A stretch of 46,763 bases of DNA from Chromera velia (taxonomy: Eukaryota > Sar > Chromeraceae): assembly GCA_018398765.1 (NCBI GenBank), contig JAHBMJ010005844.1, forward strand, positions 10,975-57,737. Direction: 5' to 3'. Shown here in pieces: positions 34,901 to 46,512 of the stretch. Position 1 is the first letter of the stretch. Each line of letters begins with the position of its first letter. A program made the position numbers and the translations under genes. Under the pieces are notes generated by a model. The model made no database searches. It saw nothing but the letters and a program-made list of their open reading frames with translations, and was not told where the DNA came from.

Positions 34901-37032
34901 TGTGTCGCCCTCGAGGTCCCTTCCCGCGGGGTTTCTTCTTGACTCACCGTCGGGGGCTGGGGCTGGTGTGAGTGGGGGGGACACGGAGGGACGGGGGAAG
35001 GGGGGGATGAAGGGACCGAAAGGGGAAACAGGACTCGGAAGGCTGCTGACAGTGGGAGCAGAAATGTTCTCGCGTCTGCGGAAGCAGAAGGAGGACAAAG
35101 CAGAGGGGACAGAGGGAGACAGCAAACAGCAGGGAGATGGAGGCCCCCCGGCTGAATCGAGTGCGGCTTCTTCAAGTTCCGCAAGTGGGGGGGAAGATGA
35201 AGAGAGCAAGAGGAGAGACGCGGAGGTCCTTGAGTTCTGTGAGATGCTCAGAGACAGCGGGTATGATCTGGAGAAACTCAGCGATGATCTCCGTCAGTCG
35301 ATTATCTCGGTTTTGTCGTCTCTTCTCTTCTCTTCTCTTCTCTTCTCTTTATCACGTTGTCATCTTCTCTTTCTGCAGGGTCTCTTTCGTTTGACCACTT
35401 GCTTGAGTCTCTGCTCTCCACCGCAGACTAAATCTGGCCGGCCCGCCCAGTGTTGTACTCCCTCTCTTTTTCTTTCCCCCTCCTCAACCAGCCTCCTTCT
35501 CCTTCTCGTGTTCTTCCCCAAGCTCCTCCTCTCTCTCATACCATCCATCTTCATCTTCCTTCCTTCCTTCCGTTCACTCTCATGCAGGCAACACGGAGAG
35601 CGGGACCCCCACAGAGGTCATCTACAGGATCGAGAGGGTTCTCCAGAACCTTCTTTTGAAGGAACGGACAGAACCAGACCCTCCTCCCCTGTCATGCATC
35701 AAGGACTCCTCTGAAACAGAACCTCCACCAGAAGACCTCATCGAAGCCAGCAGAATCAGACAGACACGATACCTTCCAGTCTTCCCATTTCCTCCCTCAG
35801 ATTCAACTTCTCTCTCTCTCTTCGGTGCCTCCTCACCGATTCCCACGCCCCAACTAGGCACTGTAGAGCCTCAGATGGCAAATCACACAACACAAATGAT
35901 GCACCAGACTCTCGCATACCCCCAACCCGGACAGAGAATGACGGCAGCCAACGGACCTCACAGATCTCCCTTCACTTCCTCACCTCAAAGGGAAATTGAC
36001 CCGACTTATTCTTCTTCTTCTTCCAGCAGTAGCGCCGCCTTCCGATTCCCTTCCGGTGTGACAGGACCCCCTGGCCCATCTCTCTTCCCCCCCCACCTGT
36101 CGATGCAGCAACCTTCCTCTCAGCCATCTGCCCCCTCCCCTGCCCCTGGGACATTTGCAGGAGACGCGGGAGGTGGGCGGGGTGTTGCTCTATCTCATTT
36201 AGCTCAGCAACAGGCAGGATCTCTTGGGGGAATGATCCCCCTCCAGCTCTTGCAATATCCCGCATCGGTCTTCTCCGCCCCCCCGGCGCCCGGAGCCCCA
36301 GGAGGTCTCCGTCCTCCCCCCCCTCCTCCAACACCCCCCTCCTCTTCATCCTTCTCGTCTTCCTCTTCCTCCTCTGCAGCACCACAAACAGAAACCCAAA
36401 CAATGGATCCATTTCTTTACACGGCAGCTGCATTCGGTCTGAATGTGCCTGTCGGGGTCTACAACCTGATGACCTTGACGCCGACAGGCGCCCCCCTTCT
36501 GTCTGCAGCCCCCGCTCCTGCCTCTGCCTCTGCAGGCCCCCAACAGGTCGGAATGCAGCCTTCCGGGGCCGCAGCTGGCGGGTCCGACCAACTCGGAGGT
36601 GTCCGCACGATGCCCATCGGATCGTCTCCCTCGCAACCCACCGCGGCGTTTTTGGACTCAAATTTTGCAGCAGCCGCCGCGGCTGCGGCTGCGAACGGCT
36701 TTGACATTGGTCAGTTCTTCGCTCAACAGCAGCAGGGGATTCCGGGGGCAATGCCCTCGTTTCCCATGGGCCCCGGCATGCGCCCCCAGTCCCAGCAGTC
36801 CTCCCAGGAGGCCCCACGACAAGGGGGGGGTGAGGCATCGTCTCGCAAAAGGGCGCCTGTTGCTCCTCCGCCTGCAGCACCGACTGCACCAGGGACCCTG
36901 CCGGCACCCCAGCTGATTCCACTGCAGCTTGCGGGACGGCCCGTGCAGCTGCAGACGTCGCCGCTACAGGCCCAGAAAAGAAACAGCGGGTTGGGACAAC
37001 AGCAAAAACGGGAGGAAGGTGGAGGTGGATGA
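25225..37032 (+). CDS. Large unrecognised nuclear-type protein with possible Tudor-like start
   Basis: Phase-consistent exons: 25225-25268 (tentative start), 25718-26030, 26368-26919, 27374-27447, 27671-27754, 27878-28080, 28293-28366 (or the duplicate pair 28651-28853 and 29066-29139), 29245-31074, 31342-31412, 31533-31659, 32109-34348, 34784-35292, 35588-37032. Together they encode about 2,520 residues. Exon 2 holds a compact segment (GKGWRHGVIKAV, then SLKVEFDDGEEKEV) that looks like a Tudor-type barrel. Exon 3 is a long Lys/Glu/Gly-rich basic-acidic stretch with a SPKKVK basic motif. The 29245 and 32109 exons alternate low complexity with short ordered islands (EALNKVGWAETFSRNRV; IRENFLEFMTEAEETL; ASLLVAVVAGCLDRYG across a junction). 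The last exon is Pro/Ser/Gln/Ala-rich. A chromatin or transcription role fits the composition, but I do not recognise the family. A pyrimidine-rich 75-base stretch at 29912-29986 may be a further in-frame intron. Confidence 0.6.
27873..29169. repeat. Perfect 524-bp direct duplication (27873-28396 and 28646-29169)
   Basis: The two copies, offset by 773 bases, appear identical. The match includes the lengths of both internal microsatellites (9 CA units; 14 GT units). Each copy carries the exon beginning GGCCCGTG and the 74-base exon with its donor. An undetermined base sits at 28397, exactly where copy one ends. Confidence 0.85.
28397..28650. repeat. 71-bp tandem array carrying a splice acceptor, with an undetermined base
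   Basis: Between the two 524-bp copies lie about 3.6 units of 71 bases: a pyrimidine tract, CAAAAAAACAACCC, ATTGTGCAG and the first bases of the following exon, ending in a C run. The AG acceptors fall at 28437, 28508, 28579 and 28650, exactly 71 apart. The first unit is truncated at the N (28397). Confidence 0.88.
35324..35350. repeat. (TCTTC)n short repeat in intron
   Basis: A small pentanucleotide repeat inside the intron between the exons at 34784-35292 and 35588-37032. Confidence 0.7.
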
Positions 37033-38291
37033 TGTAGGAGCAGCGAGAAAGGGGACCGGACTACTCCTCTAGGACGAAGAGCTTGAAAGAAGGAGAAAGA
37101 CAGGCCGAGTTGGCAGAATGTTGTACATGCATAAGCCATCAAATAATTAATTTACACTTATTTTAGCTTCTAATTTTATTGTTTTTTAGTTAATTGAATT
37201 GAATTGAATTGAATTTTAAACTTTTTTTTGCTTCAATATTTAGGGAAATAAAAGTTATGTGACTTATGTCCCTAGGGTTACTAGTAGATCTAAGGATAGT
37301 AAAACTAAAGGATTTAGGGTTAGGTCTAAAAGATTTAGGATTTTAAAACTATATAAAGGATCTAAAAGATAATGTTAAAATTCTTATAACTTGAATGTGT
37401 TAATAAAATATACTAGAAAATATATTACCAGATATAAGATCATTATATTCACATCGCATGAGGACAAGAAAAGATAAGATTAATCAACTTCAAGACTTCA
37501 GAAACAGGATTGAAACATTAAACCTAGGCCCTGCTGGCCCCTGCACTATATTAAAAAAAATAAAAGATTGGAAAAGCTTTTTTTTTATCACTAGATTTAT
37601 CATCACAGTCAACAGACAAACAACTGTTGTTCAAGTATTGCAGGAGTGTTCCACGGGGTGTTGCATAAAAACTATATGTTTTTTTGTTAATAAATAAAAA
37701 AAGAAAAAAAAGATAGGAAACTTTCATTTTAGATTATTTTAAAGTTCTTATAATTTTTTTCTTTTTTTTTATGGAGTGCAGAGCCTGGCATCTTGCAAAC
37801 AAGCTAGTAGTGAATATAAGGTGCCAGTGACTATTAAGATCCCACTATTCTATGTTGAAAACCGCAAAGAGGCCCTTTAAGAGGGGAGTCTGTAGACGAG
37901 GGATTCAAGCATGCTTAAATATTGTTCCGTCTGTTCACATCTACTTCTTTCTGCAGTAATGCGTCCACTCCTTAATCCTATTCTTCCTTGATCGCAACAA
38001 CCAACGGAGAAAATTCCCTGAGCCCTCTCAGATCGAGCCTTCCCCACGTCACGAGCCTCCATTGCCTCTTCCAAGGGGGTTCTCTGATGATCTCGAGGAG
38101 GAGGGGGCCCCTCGCACTCTCAAAAGAGATCACCTCAGCCGGCCAAGAACAACCGCACAGAAGACGAAGACGGGAACCACGGAAAGAGTTCCAACGAGAG
38201 ATACCACCTGAAGGCAGTGAATCTTCACCGCTCCCTGTCTCCCCCCCCCTTCTCTCTCAACAATGCTATTACCCTGAGGGTGTCCCACATT
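37033..38291. other. AT-rich gene-free region between convergent genes
   Basis: The plus-strand large gene and the minus-strand ankyrin gene end towards each other here. The interval 37140-37870 is markedly AT-rich, with (GAATT)n at about 37195-37216, repeated words such as GGATTTAGGGTTAGG and poly-T runs. From 37870 it is mixed sequence without a convincing frame. Confidence 0.55.
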
Positions 38292-40168
38292 TCAGAAGAG
38301 CTTATAATCTCTTGCTCCATCACCACCTGTAGAGGTGACATTTGTCTCCTCCCCACCCCGACCAATGCGCAGCCCGACCTGATTTAGATCTGCGCCCCAC
38401 TTAAGCAACAGAGACACTGACTCAAGATCAGCACCCGCAGCAGCCTCCATCAGGGGCACGCGCCAACGGCCCCGCTTCCCCTCCCCACCCCCGACTGCTG
38501 ACCCCTTTTCAAGAAGAAAACTCAACACACACGCATTCACACCCTCAGGCATACACCATCCGCACACGACAGATAACAGACTGCATGTGTCTGTCCTCAC
38601 CTACCATGTTCCAATCCCCCCCTGCAGCAGCTCAATTCCCTTCCGCACATCAATCTTCTTCGTGTTCACTGCCCCCATCACTGTTCTCATCGGGTGTCGG
38701 GGGCCCATGTTCAGATTTGCCCTCTCTCTCTCCTCTCACAGAGTTTAAGGACAGAGGCGACGCTTGGCAAAGGGATACGGTGCCATGGCAGGCGGGAGCG
38801 GGGGGGGGCGACAAGGAACATCGGAGCAACACAATCGCCAGGCTTTTTGAAATCGGTTTACCCCCCAAGGGGCACGCGCCCAGCGCCACCTGCAGGACAG
38901 TGTAGGCAGTCTCCCTCACCACCATCACTTCGTTCGGATCGGCTTTCCATCGAATCAGAAGGGAGACCACAGATTCGTAACGGCCTCTAAGGGCCTCAAA
39001 CATGGGGGACTTGCTAGTTCTGCCCTGTCTCTTCACCTTCATGGGACTCACACCCAGCTGCAGAAGCTTTTCGACATTCTTTTCCATTCCGAAAGAGCAC
39101 GCAAGGGAGAGAGGCGTGTGGCCGTCTCTGCGCACTGCAGTCAAGTCAACACCCTCGAGCAGTGAAAGCTGTTCGAGGACAGCCGCACACTTGGCATCAT
39201 TCGCGGCAAAGAACCTTCTGGTTTCCTCTCCCTCTAGTGAACATTCAAACACACCGAAGGGCAAACGAAGCCCTTCCCCCCCCCCTTCAACCCGACCCCC
39301 CTCTTGCACCAAGATTCTCACCACCTGAACGTCTCGGTTCCTACACGCAGCACTAAGTGCCGTGACTGGCCCCGGAGCGCCCCCCGGCCCTTCCCAGTCA
39401 AAACATCCCGCAGCTTTGGATGCTCTTGCGAGACTGCGGAGGAGAGAAAGACCTGTCTCGCGTTTCTTTTCTTCATCCGCATCTCTGTAAAGATCTTTAA
39501 CGAGCATCAGGAGCGGAGTCCCCGGAGGGTTGCATCTGAGTCCACCCAATTGCCCAAATCCCTCCATCCGACGGAGCCAGCCGCCAAGGTCTACAGGGGC
39601 CCCTGCCTCAACAAGGACCTGTGCCAAATCGTGCCTCCCTACTTCAATCACTTTTTCAATTAGCGGGTCGAAGATCTCGAACTTGTCTCTGCTGGACCCG
39701 GCGGTGGACCTCCACGAATCGACCCGAAAAATTCCATGTTTGATCATTTCGGTAAACTGTGTCGTAGTAAGCGTCTCAAGAGTCCTGTCTGACAGCTCAC
39801 ACCAAGTGGGCGTTGTCCCCCTCTCCATCAAAAAGGCGACACACTTTACCGACCCTGGGTTTCTCGCCACCGCACATCTGAGGAGAAAGGGATAGCGTTT
39901 CGACACTCCGTCCAGAGCGAGCACCTGCTGCAGTGCTTTCAAATCATCTCGTTCAAAACATCCGTCCATGAACCTCCAGACCTCGTCCCTTTCGGAAACA
40001 GAGTAGAAGCACGTGCACACACTGCCCGAACCCAAAAACGGTGGTGTCGTCTCTCAGAGAGAGAAGTTTCTTCGACACCGAGGTTAGTTTCCAGAAGCGA
40101 CGGAGACCCAGGATCCCACTTGCAACCAGAATACCCACAAAGTCAACCTCACTTGCCGCCCGACTCAT
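38292..40168 (-). pseudogene. Frame-broken F-box-like/ankyrin-repeat gene
   Basis: Three consecutive minus-strand frames read as one protein. The ATG at 40168 opens an F-box-like helix pair (GILGLRRFWKLTSVSKKLL). At about 40035 the reading must shift by one base in a GTTTTTGGG run to continue into a long frame (to 38650) of ankyrin-like helices, such as GHTPLSLACSFGMEKNVEKLLQLG and VVSLLIRWKADPNEV. Around 38690-38640 the sense shifts again to KKIDVRKGIELL. After a TGG TAG, a third frame resumes an ankyrin unit (VSLLLKWGADLNQVG) and ends at 38292. The breaks coincide with homopolymers, and a 9-C run also lies at about 38800-38809. The only possible intron at the last break would be 24 bases. 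Either this is a decayed gene copy or it carries sequencing errors. Ankyrin and F-box-like parts suggest a substrate adaptor, by inference. Confidence 0.6.
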
Positions 40169-40429
40169 TTTTCTCTATCGATGTATTGATATAGAGGCGT
40201 GCAGAAAAGGAAGCGATTGCCATGCAGACAGAGGAAAAAAGTTTTGTGTCAGACAGAGAAGCAGAGTCTTTTTCAAGGTTGCATGAGCCTGGTTTGTGCA
40301 GACGGGGCAGAAATCAGACAAGCCGGATGACTATGGATGACTGCATGGAGAAGAAAAGTCACAACTTGGAAGGAGAAGGCAGGATCTATATATGCAACAT
40401 TCACAATGATGATCAGGAAGATACACTGC

Positions 40430-40450
40430 ATATATATATATATATATATA
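40430..40450. repeat. (TA)n microsatellite
   Basis: Ten TA units in the divergent intergenic region. Confidence 0.85.
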
Positions 40451-40836
40451 CACTGCCTCTGACAGCTGCGTTCTCAGCCGCAATTTCTGTGCTCTCTTTC
40501 TTTAGTGCTCTGCATGCATGCAATGATGCATGTGGACGGATGGACACAAATGCGCATGCGCGTGCATCGCCTGCTTACCTGCATATGCTTTTTAGCTTAT
40601 ATAGTAGCTCTGTATGAGACTCTCTGTGTTTTAAGTTGGCTATTCCAGCCGCTCAAAAGCAAGAGACCGGGTGTCTTAACAGCTCACTTGATCTAGTAGA
40701 TGAGAAAGCTCTGTACGTGTTCTCATTCAACGCCATTGTTACGCGAAACCTGCTTGCAATAAAACTTGCTCGCCCAAACTTGCAGTCAAACGTTTTCACG
40801 AAACTCTTCCGACACTGCTTGTCGATTTGCGGTGAA

Positions 40837-40844
40837 TATATAAG
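40837..40844 (+). promoter_or_regulatory. TATA-box-like element
   Basis: TATATAAG lies 55 bases upstream of the first ATG of the next plus-strand gene. No start site can be seen from sequence, and many genes in this window lack such a box, so this may be chance. Confidence 0.3.
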
Positions 40845-40898
40845 CATCTGCAATTTCAGGAATCCTGCAGTCAGCTTTCTTCATCCTTCAGCTTGATA

Positions 40899-43800
40899 AT
40901 GACTCCATTATTTTCTCTCTTTGGGCAGCCTCGCCAGGCCGAAAGTGCCCCACAGGTCACAGTCACACAGATGGACCCGTACAGTGACCCTACAAAGGTC
41001 AGGCATTTTCCAACGACTTCCAACTTGCAGCCTCCGGTGTCTTCCTCACCGCAGATTTACACCTGCGCATCATACTTTCTTTCGCAGAATCTTTCCATTC
41101 TGCTCTTTCTTGTTTGCAGTGCCAAGAAGCGGGGCTGTCCGTAGGAAGTGGAACTTCCCCGGATCGCTTGGCACAGATCTTCGCGCTTGCTTCGGGCAGA
41201 CATGTAGCGGGAGAAAAGGCTTCTCTCTCGCCTGCCGTCTTTTCCTGCCTGCCTGTTTCTGCGCAGCGCTCCGTCCAGCTCCTGCGAGACAGCTTGGGCC
41301 TTTCGGTCAGTCAAATCTCTCCTCAAAATTCCACACTTCTTTGCGACCAGCCCGCGGACTCCGCATTCCAGTCGAAGTCCTGGTCTTCTCGAGCCCATTC
41401 TCCCTCTTTCTTCTCTTCTCTTCTTTTTCTTAATGCAGGAGCCCTCTGCAACAAATGAGCCAATCAACCCTGGATCAGATACGCTGAGGACCCTCACGAA
41501 CTACGTGAGTTACTTGGAACTCCTTGTCGAGGGACTGGAGAAGGAGTCCACGAGGAAGGAAGAGAAGGTCCAGAAGCCCGAGATCAGACTCAGGGACAGG
41601 CAGGGCAGTGAGGTACGTCCCTCATCCCCTCTGTTTCTGGAAAAAGTGGGGTGGGGAGATATGAGAGTATGTCTTTGTGGTTTGTCCTTTTCCAGCATCT
41701 TCACTTGAAGGAACTCGTCTGCTGCCGGCTCTTACGCTCGCTGTTGCTGAAAAGTTCTACCGCTTGTCCTTTGGGCCACTTGTTCAGGATGATGCATTGT
41801 CCTGCCTCACTATTCTCTGAGCCTCTCTCTCTTTCTCTGTCTGTCTTTCTGTCTGTCTGCATGTCTGTCCGTTACAGGCCTTCGGTGCCATGTGTGATCG
41901 AGAGAAATCAGACGTCAAGGAGGACGATCCCGGATTTGCAACTTGGGCCCGTCCTGTCGATCCCGCAAACGAGGACCTGAAGGAGAGGGAGGAGGACGAG
42001 GGCGCAGTGAGGGGCTGGGGGTGGGCTTTGAATGGGAATGGGGAAGGTGAAGAGAGAGCCGCCTCTCTTCTGAGGGGAACGCAGGGCAGACAGGCAGGGC
42101 GCCCCTCTCTTCCTCCTTTGGGTGCACTCGCAGAGCTCCACGAGGTTCGTACAATCGGAAGCACGCGGCACCTCTGAGCTTGCTGCCATCTTCTCTCTTC
42201 TGTCTGAATTTTCTTCTTTGACCTCATTGCCCTGCCAGTGGTAGGTACACTGAGTCTCTCGCTACTTCCAAGACACCGAAAATGAGTGCACGCATGCATT
42301 CTGCAGAAGGCCTCAACCAGAAACCGTCGGGCCTCACTTGCCTCTCTAGCGACGACGGTTTCCCTCGGTGTCCCCGAAGGACACCCTGAAGTCGTGCAGG
42401 AGAGAGTGGAGAGGGTGGCGAGGCGAGAAGATCCATCGCATCGCAATTAAGCGGCGGCATTGCATTTCCGAACTCAGCGGAGCTCGTTAGTCATTTGGCA
42501 GACGCATGGCAATCAATGTGGACACTGCGAACGGTGAGGGCAGGGGTAGGTTGCTGGGGCGGGATGGCAAGTGGAACGTGGTGGCTGATCTCATTTTTGT
42601 CTATCTTCTTCTTCCTCTCATGCATTTTCTTAGGGATTTCTGTTGGAAACTTCTGCTCTTCTGCGTCTTTCCTCCGGCAGGTTCATCTGTCGTTTGTGTC
42701 CATCTTTCTCTATCTAAAACTTCCGGACTCTCCTTAGACTTATCTTGAATCGCTTGAGCACTTGTGCTCCTGGTCTGGGTTTGCCTGTCCAATGAGTGGC
42801 TCCCCTTTTCCTTTCTCTCATGGGTCATTTTTCTGCCTCGGGCTGCATTTTACGCAGACCTCTGTGTGTGTGCGTTTGTGCGTGCGTGTGCGTGACCTCT
42901 CTGTCTCGCTTTGTGACTGTGGCTGTGTCTCTCTGAATCAGCTTGACACCCCTCGCACCATCGCGTTGAGGACCGGGCGTAGAGCGTGCTCACGGGTCTG
43001 CTTGTGAGTCCCTCCTTTGTATACATGTGCTTCCTTCAATTGTCCTTTGGCAATCTGTGCATGCAGGTACAAGACCCCGTCCAGGCCTCGTCTTCCATGC
43101 AGGCACCGGAGGCAGCTGAGGAGGCAGGATCGTGCACCCAGTCAGAAGACCCTGTCGAGGTCGCATCGTTGTCAGAGACAGAGGAGGGCTATGTGGTTAG
43201 TAGAAAAGCGTTACATGCAGATGAATTCCTATGTCGATGTACCCAGGATGTTCCCCTCATGGAATCAATTGATGGTTTTCTGTTTTTCTTCCTTTTTTGT
43301 GGCTTCAAAATACTTCACAGAACTGACTGGCCTTTTTGTTGAGTAGTTGCTTCACTCATGTATCCATCGATCGATCTCTTCTCTGAATGCGCGCCAGTCG
43401 GCTTTGCCTGTAGACTTCTGTCTGTTCCTTTCTTCTTGCAATCTGCGTCCTGTTGGGTTTTCAAAGCTACATGCAGAATCAAATGAAAGGAGTCAGCCTA
43501 CCATGTGGTCTTTCCACGAGCCTCTGATTCGGACAGGTGGCAGACTTGACATTCCTTCTCTGCGTGTCCACGTTTGCATTTGCAGGTTGTAGGTGTCGAG
43601 TGTCTCTCTGCCTACATGGACGAAAACTCTGCCACTGAAAGATCAGTCCCCACTCGCACAATGAGTGCAGAGGTCCTCCAAGAGCGCTTCGTGGAATTGG
43701 ATGGACGTCCTCGTCGGATGGTCTCTCCCCCGCGGGGGGAGACAGCGGCTCACTTCTCTCTATTCCTGTTAAAGACCGCCTCTGATTGCTTCTTCCGTCC

Positions 43801-43990
43801 CTCAAACCATACAGCCCATCCGCGCTCCCTACCGAAAAACCCAATTTTAGGATGCCTTGGCATCGGAGCACAGTCACTGTCACCGCAAAGGCTTGACGTC
43901 CTGCAAGAAGGAGTCTCAGAGCAGACACAAGAAGACAGCAACACTGCATCAATGTCATGCAGAAGACGGGAGGGGGGGAAAGGTCGTTGA
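40899..43990 (+). CDS. Unrecognised Ser/Glu-rich protein, all introns phase 0
   Basis: Exons 40899-40997, 41120-41305, 41439-41612, 41878-42144 (or ending 42006), 43067-43195, 43586-43990 join without any split codon, giving about 419 residues. The protein has a Leu-rich helical piece in exon 2 (QRSVQLLRDSLGL) and a likely coiled coil in exon 3 (YVSYLELLVEGLEKE). It then becomes acidic and Ser/Glu/Pro-rich, and ends Arg-rich. No domain is recognised, and there is no signal peptide. The first exon is uncertain: a good acceptor-like pyrimidine tract (TTTTCTCTCTTTGGGCAG) ends at about 40928 inside it, so the true start may be an upstream exon and the ATG at 40899 could be intronic. The last exon may also contain an unspliced segment after 43750. 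Confidence 0.5.
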
Positions 43991-45117
43991 AATTCCCACT
44001 TCCCACCGTGAGTTGTATGGAGAGACAATGGTCATTTGTGTGAAGAGACAGCATTCTTTTCGTCTTTGTTTGTGGGAAAGAGGAGAGAGAACAGAGAGGC
44101 AAATATACGGCAAGGGTAACAGCCTCGGTGCCTGGAGATCAAAACGCATTCGGCCAAAGCACACACCACCCCACTGGTCCTGAGAGCACGGCCCAATCCC
44201 GAAAACACGCCTTGACACTTCACACAAATTCCAAAGGGGTTTCATTGAAATGAGACCCTGTCTACTGACAGCGCAACTGGATTGGCTCATCCACAAACGT
44301 CCACAAATCGAAAGCGTCTTGGGCCTCCCATTTGTCTGCCCAAAGGGGTCCGACCAGCAGGAGAAGCACCACTTTCAACCCAACCGTGAACGCGTTACTG
44401 AGTCGCTGTGTACTCACCTGATCATTTGTCCTCTTTGAAGAGCTCCGTTAATTCCTCTCTCTTTATCCCAGGCCACCCTGCATGTGTGTGTGCGTCGATG
44501 GGCCTCCGTACTTTCCGGTACTTTCACAACTGTTCCTCTCCCACTGGGAGAAATCGAGGGGTGCCAGTGGATGTGTCTGAGCCCGCGACGCCGAAACCAG
44601 TTGGATATTGAGGGCGAGAACTGAATGAGAGAGAAAGTCTAATGAAAGTCTAGCTCGTCTCCTTTTCTCCCTCTTTCTGGATCAATCACCTTTTCTCTGC
44701 ATTTCTGTGCCGAAGAGAAGAGAGAGGAAGCTTCTCAAAGGAGGGAGAAGGGGGATTTTGATGGGAGTCTGTCTGACTTGGGGAAAGAGGGAGATGGGGC
44801 AAGAATTGAAAAACGCGCGGGCAGAACAAATCAAAGAATTAAGTGGAAGAGCTGCCACTTTTCTACAATCCTGACTGCATGACTGAGAATTCATTCAATA
44901 CAGGGAGAAAGACAGAGAGACAGAGAGATTCTTTTTCTAGACTTCCCTTTGTATCCTACTCGCTCGCTTACTTGTCTTCTTCTTGCGTGTTCCCGTGCGT
45001 GCCTGTACAGCTACTGACCTACCAACCACCTCTTTTTTCTTACAGAAGCAAAGACAATGACCGATCAATGTCGAGGTTGAAGTGATGGAGCGAAAAGGAA
45101 AGAAGGCCTTGAATACT

Positions 45118-45175
45118 TGAATGAATGAATGAATGAATGAATGAATCAATCAATCAATCAATCAATGGATGAATG
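45118..45175. repeat. (GAAT)n(CAAT)n tetranucleotide repeat
   Basis: About seven GAAT-type units followed by about five CAAT-type units on the plus strand. Confidence 0.85.
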
Positions 45176-45638
45176 AGATGGTACCCACAATGTAACAGGG
45201 GGGCATAGACGAATTCAAGAAGTCAGAGAGATTATTTTTTCCTTACGTCAAGTCAAGCTAAGCTCGAATGATTGAATGAGAGAGTGAATGCGTAAGTCAA
45301 TCTCATGATCATTTTTCCTCTGCTGCGACCGCACAGCAGATCTCCCTGACTGGTTCGTCTGAAGGAAGGACGAGAGGAGAGAGCCCGGGTGAGAGAGACA
45401 GAAACAGGACGAGGAGGCTCTTTGTGTGTGGTCGTGTGTGTCCGTCCGTGTTCTCTTTTCATGTTAACATCGTCCAAAGAAGCCATTGAGGGAGAGAGGA
45501 GACGAATGAAATTGATGGCCGATGGGTCGGTCGACAAAAGGAAGAGGTATTCCTGCAGGGATGCAAATCAAGGCATGTTCTTCTTATCATGGTCATCCAT
45601 CATCATGTTTCTCTTCCTTTGGTATTCTTTCAAGCCTG

Positions 45639-45665
45639 AGTGTGTGTGTGTGTGTGTGTGTGTGT
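45639..45665. repeat. (GT)n microsatellite
   Basis: About 13 GT units. Frames across it are Cys/Val artefacts. Confidence 0.85.
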
Positions 45666-46440
45666 TCTTTTTTCTATCGCTGGTCGAAAAAGAGTGAAGA
45701 AAAACTATGCCAAGTGGCGTGTGTGTGGCTGTGCGTGTCCTCCATACTGTCTCTGCATGGCTGCATTCCCGTTTTCGTTTTCGTCTCGTTCGTTTCTGCA
45801 TGCGCGTGTGGAGTCAAGGAAGCCTTCGTGCCTGCAGTCAGGAAGGTCCCCTAGCTGCCGAGGAAGGAAGGCGGGAACGAAGAATGGGAGCTAGGGGAAG
45901 GAATTGGGAACAGAGGGGTGAATACACAACAAGAGAGAGAGAGAGAGTCAAAGCCTGGTTTTCGAAGTGGGGGTTCGGATAGAATTCTGCATCCCGTCTC
46001 GGGTCACATGCAGGAAAAAATTACGGGAGAGGGAGGTGGAATAGGGAAACGGATGGGCTTCTCTGCTTTTCCCCATGCAATCCCTCTTTCCCCTTCCTTC
46101 CGTGCGTGTAGAAAGAAAATTTCGTTCTTCCTTGCTTTGCCCCTCCCCTTTCTGTCTTGGTTGGTTTCGGTCTCTCGTTCCCTTGTGCGTGCGCGTGCGC
46201 GAAAGTGCGCGTATCCGCGTGTGAGCGCTTGCGGTGAGATGTGCATGGTTCGTCTTTTCTACTTTCATTTTTGCAAATAAACAGAAAAATCATGCCTCCC
46301 TCTCCGTTCTGTTTGCTGTTGTGTGTTCGGATCGCCTTTTTTGACACGAATGCGAATTCAATAACGAAAGAAAATGTTGCAAGGTTTGAAGAAGTGCTGC
46401 AATTGCTCCAAGTGACTGGCTGACTGACTGACTCAGTAAA

Positions 46441-46512
46441 CGAATAAATGAATGAATGCAAGAAAGAAAGAATGAATGAAAGAAAGAAAGATGCAATGAA
46501 TGAATGAATGAG
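46441..46512. repeat. Mixed GAAT/GAAA tetranucleotide repeat
   Basis: Interleaved GAAT and GAAA units, resembling the left-end polypurine and ATTC arrays at 1.6-2.7 kb. Confidence 0.8.

Larger units (their letters stand above)
40169..40898. other. Intergenic region between divergent genes
   Basis: Contains a (TA)n run at 40430-40450, a TGCATGCATGCA cluster at 40511-40522 with GCGCATGCGCG nearby at about 40552, and a TATA-like element at 40837. No coding frame is supported, although a first exon of the next gene could hide here. Confidence 0.5.
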
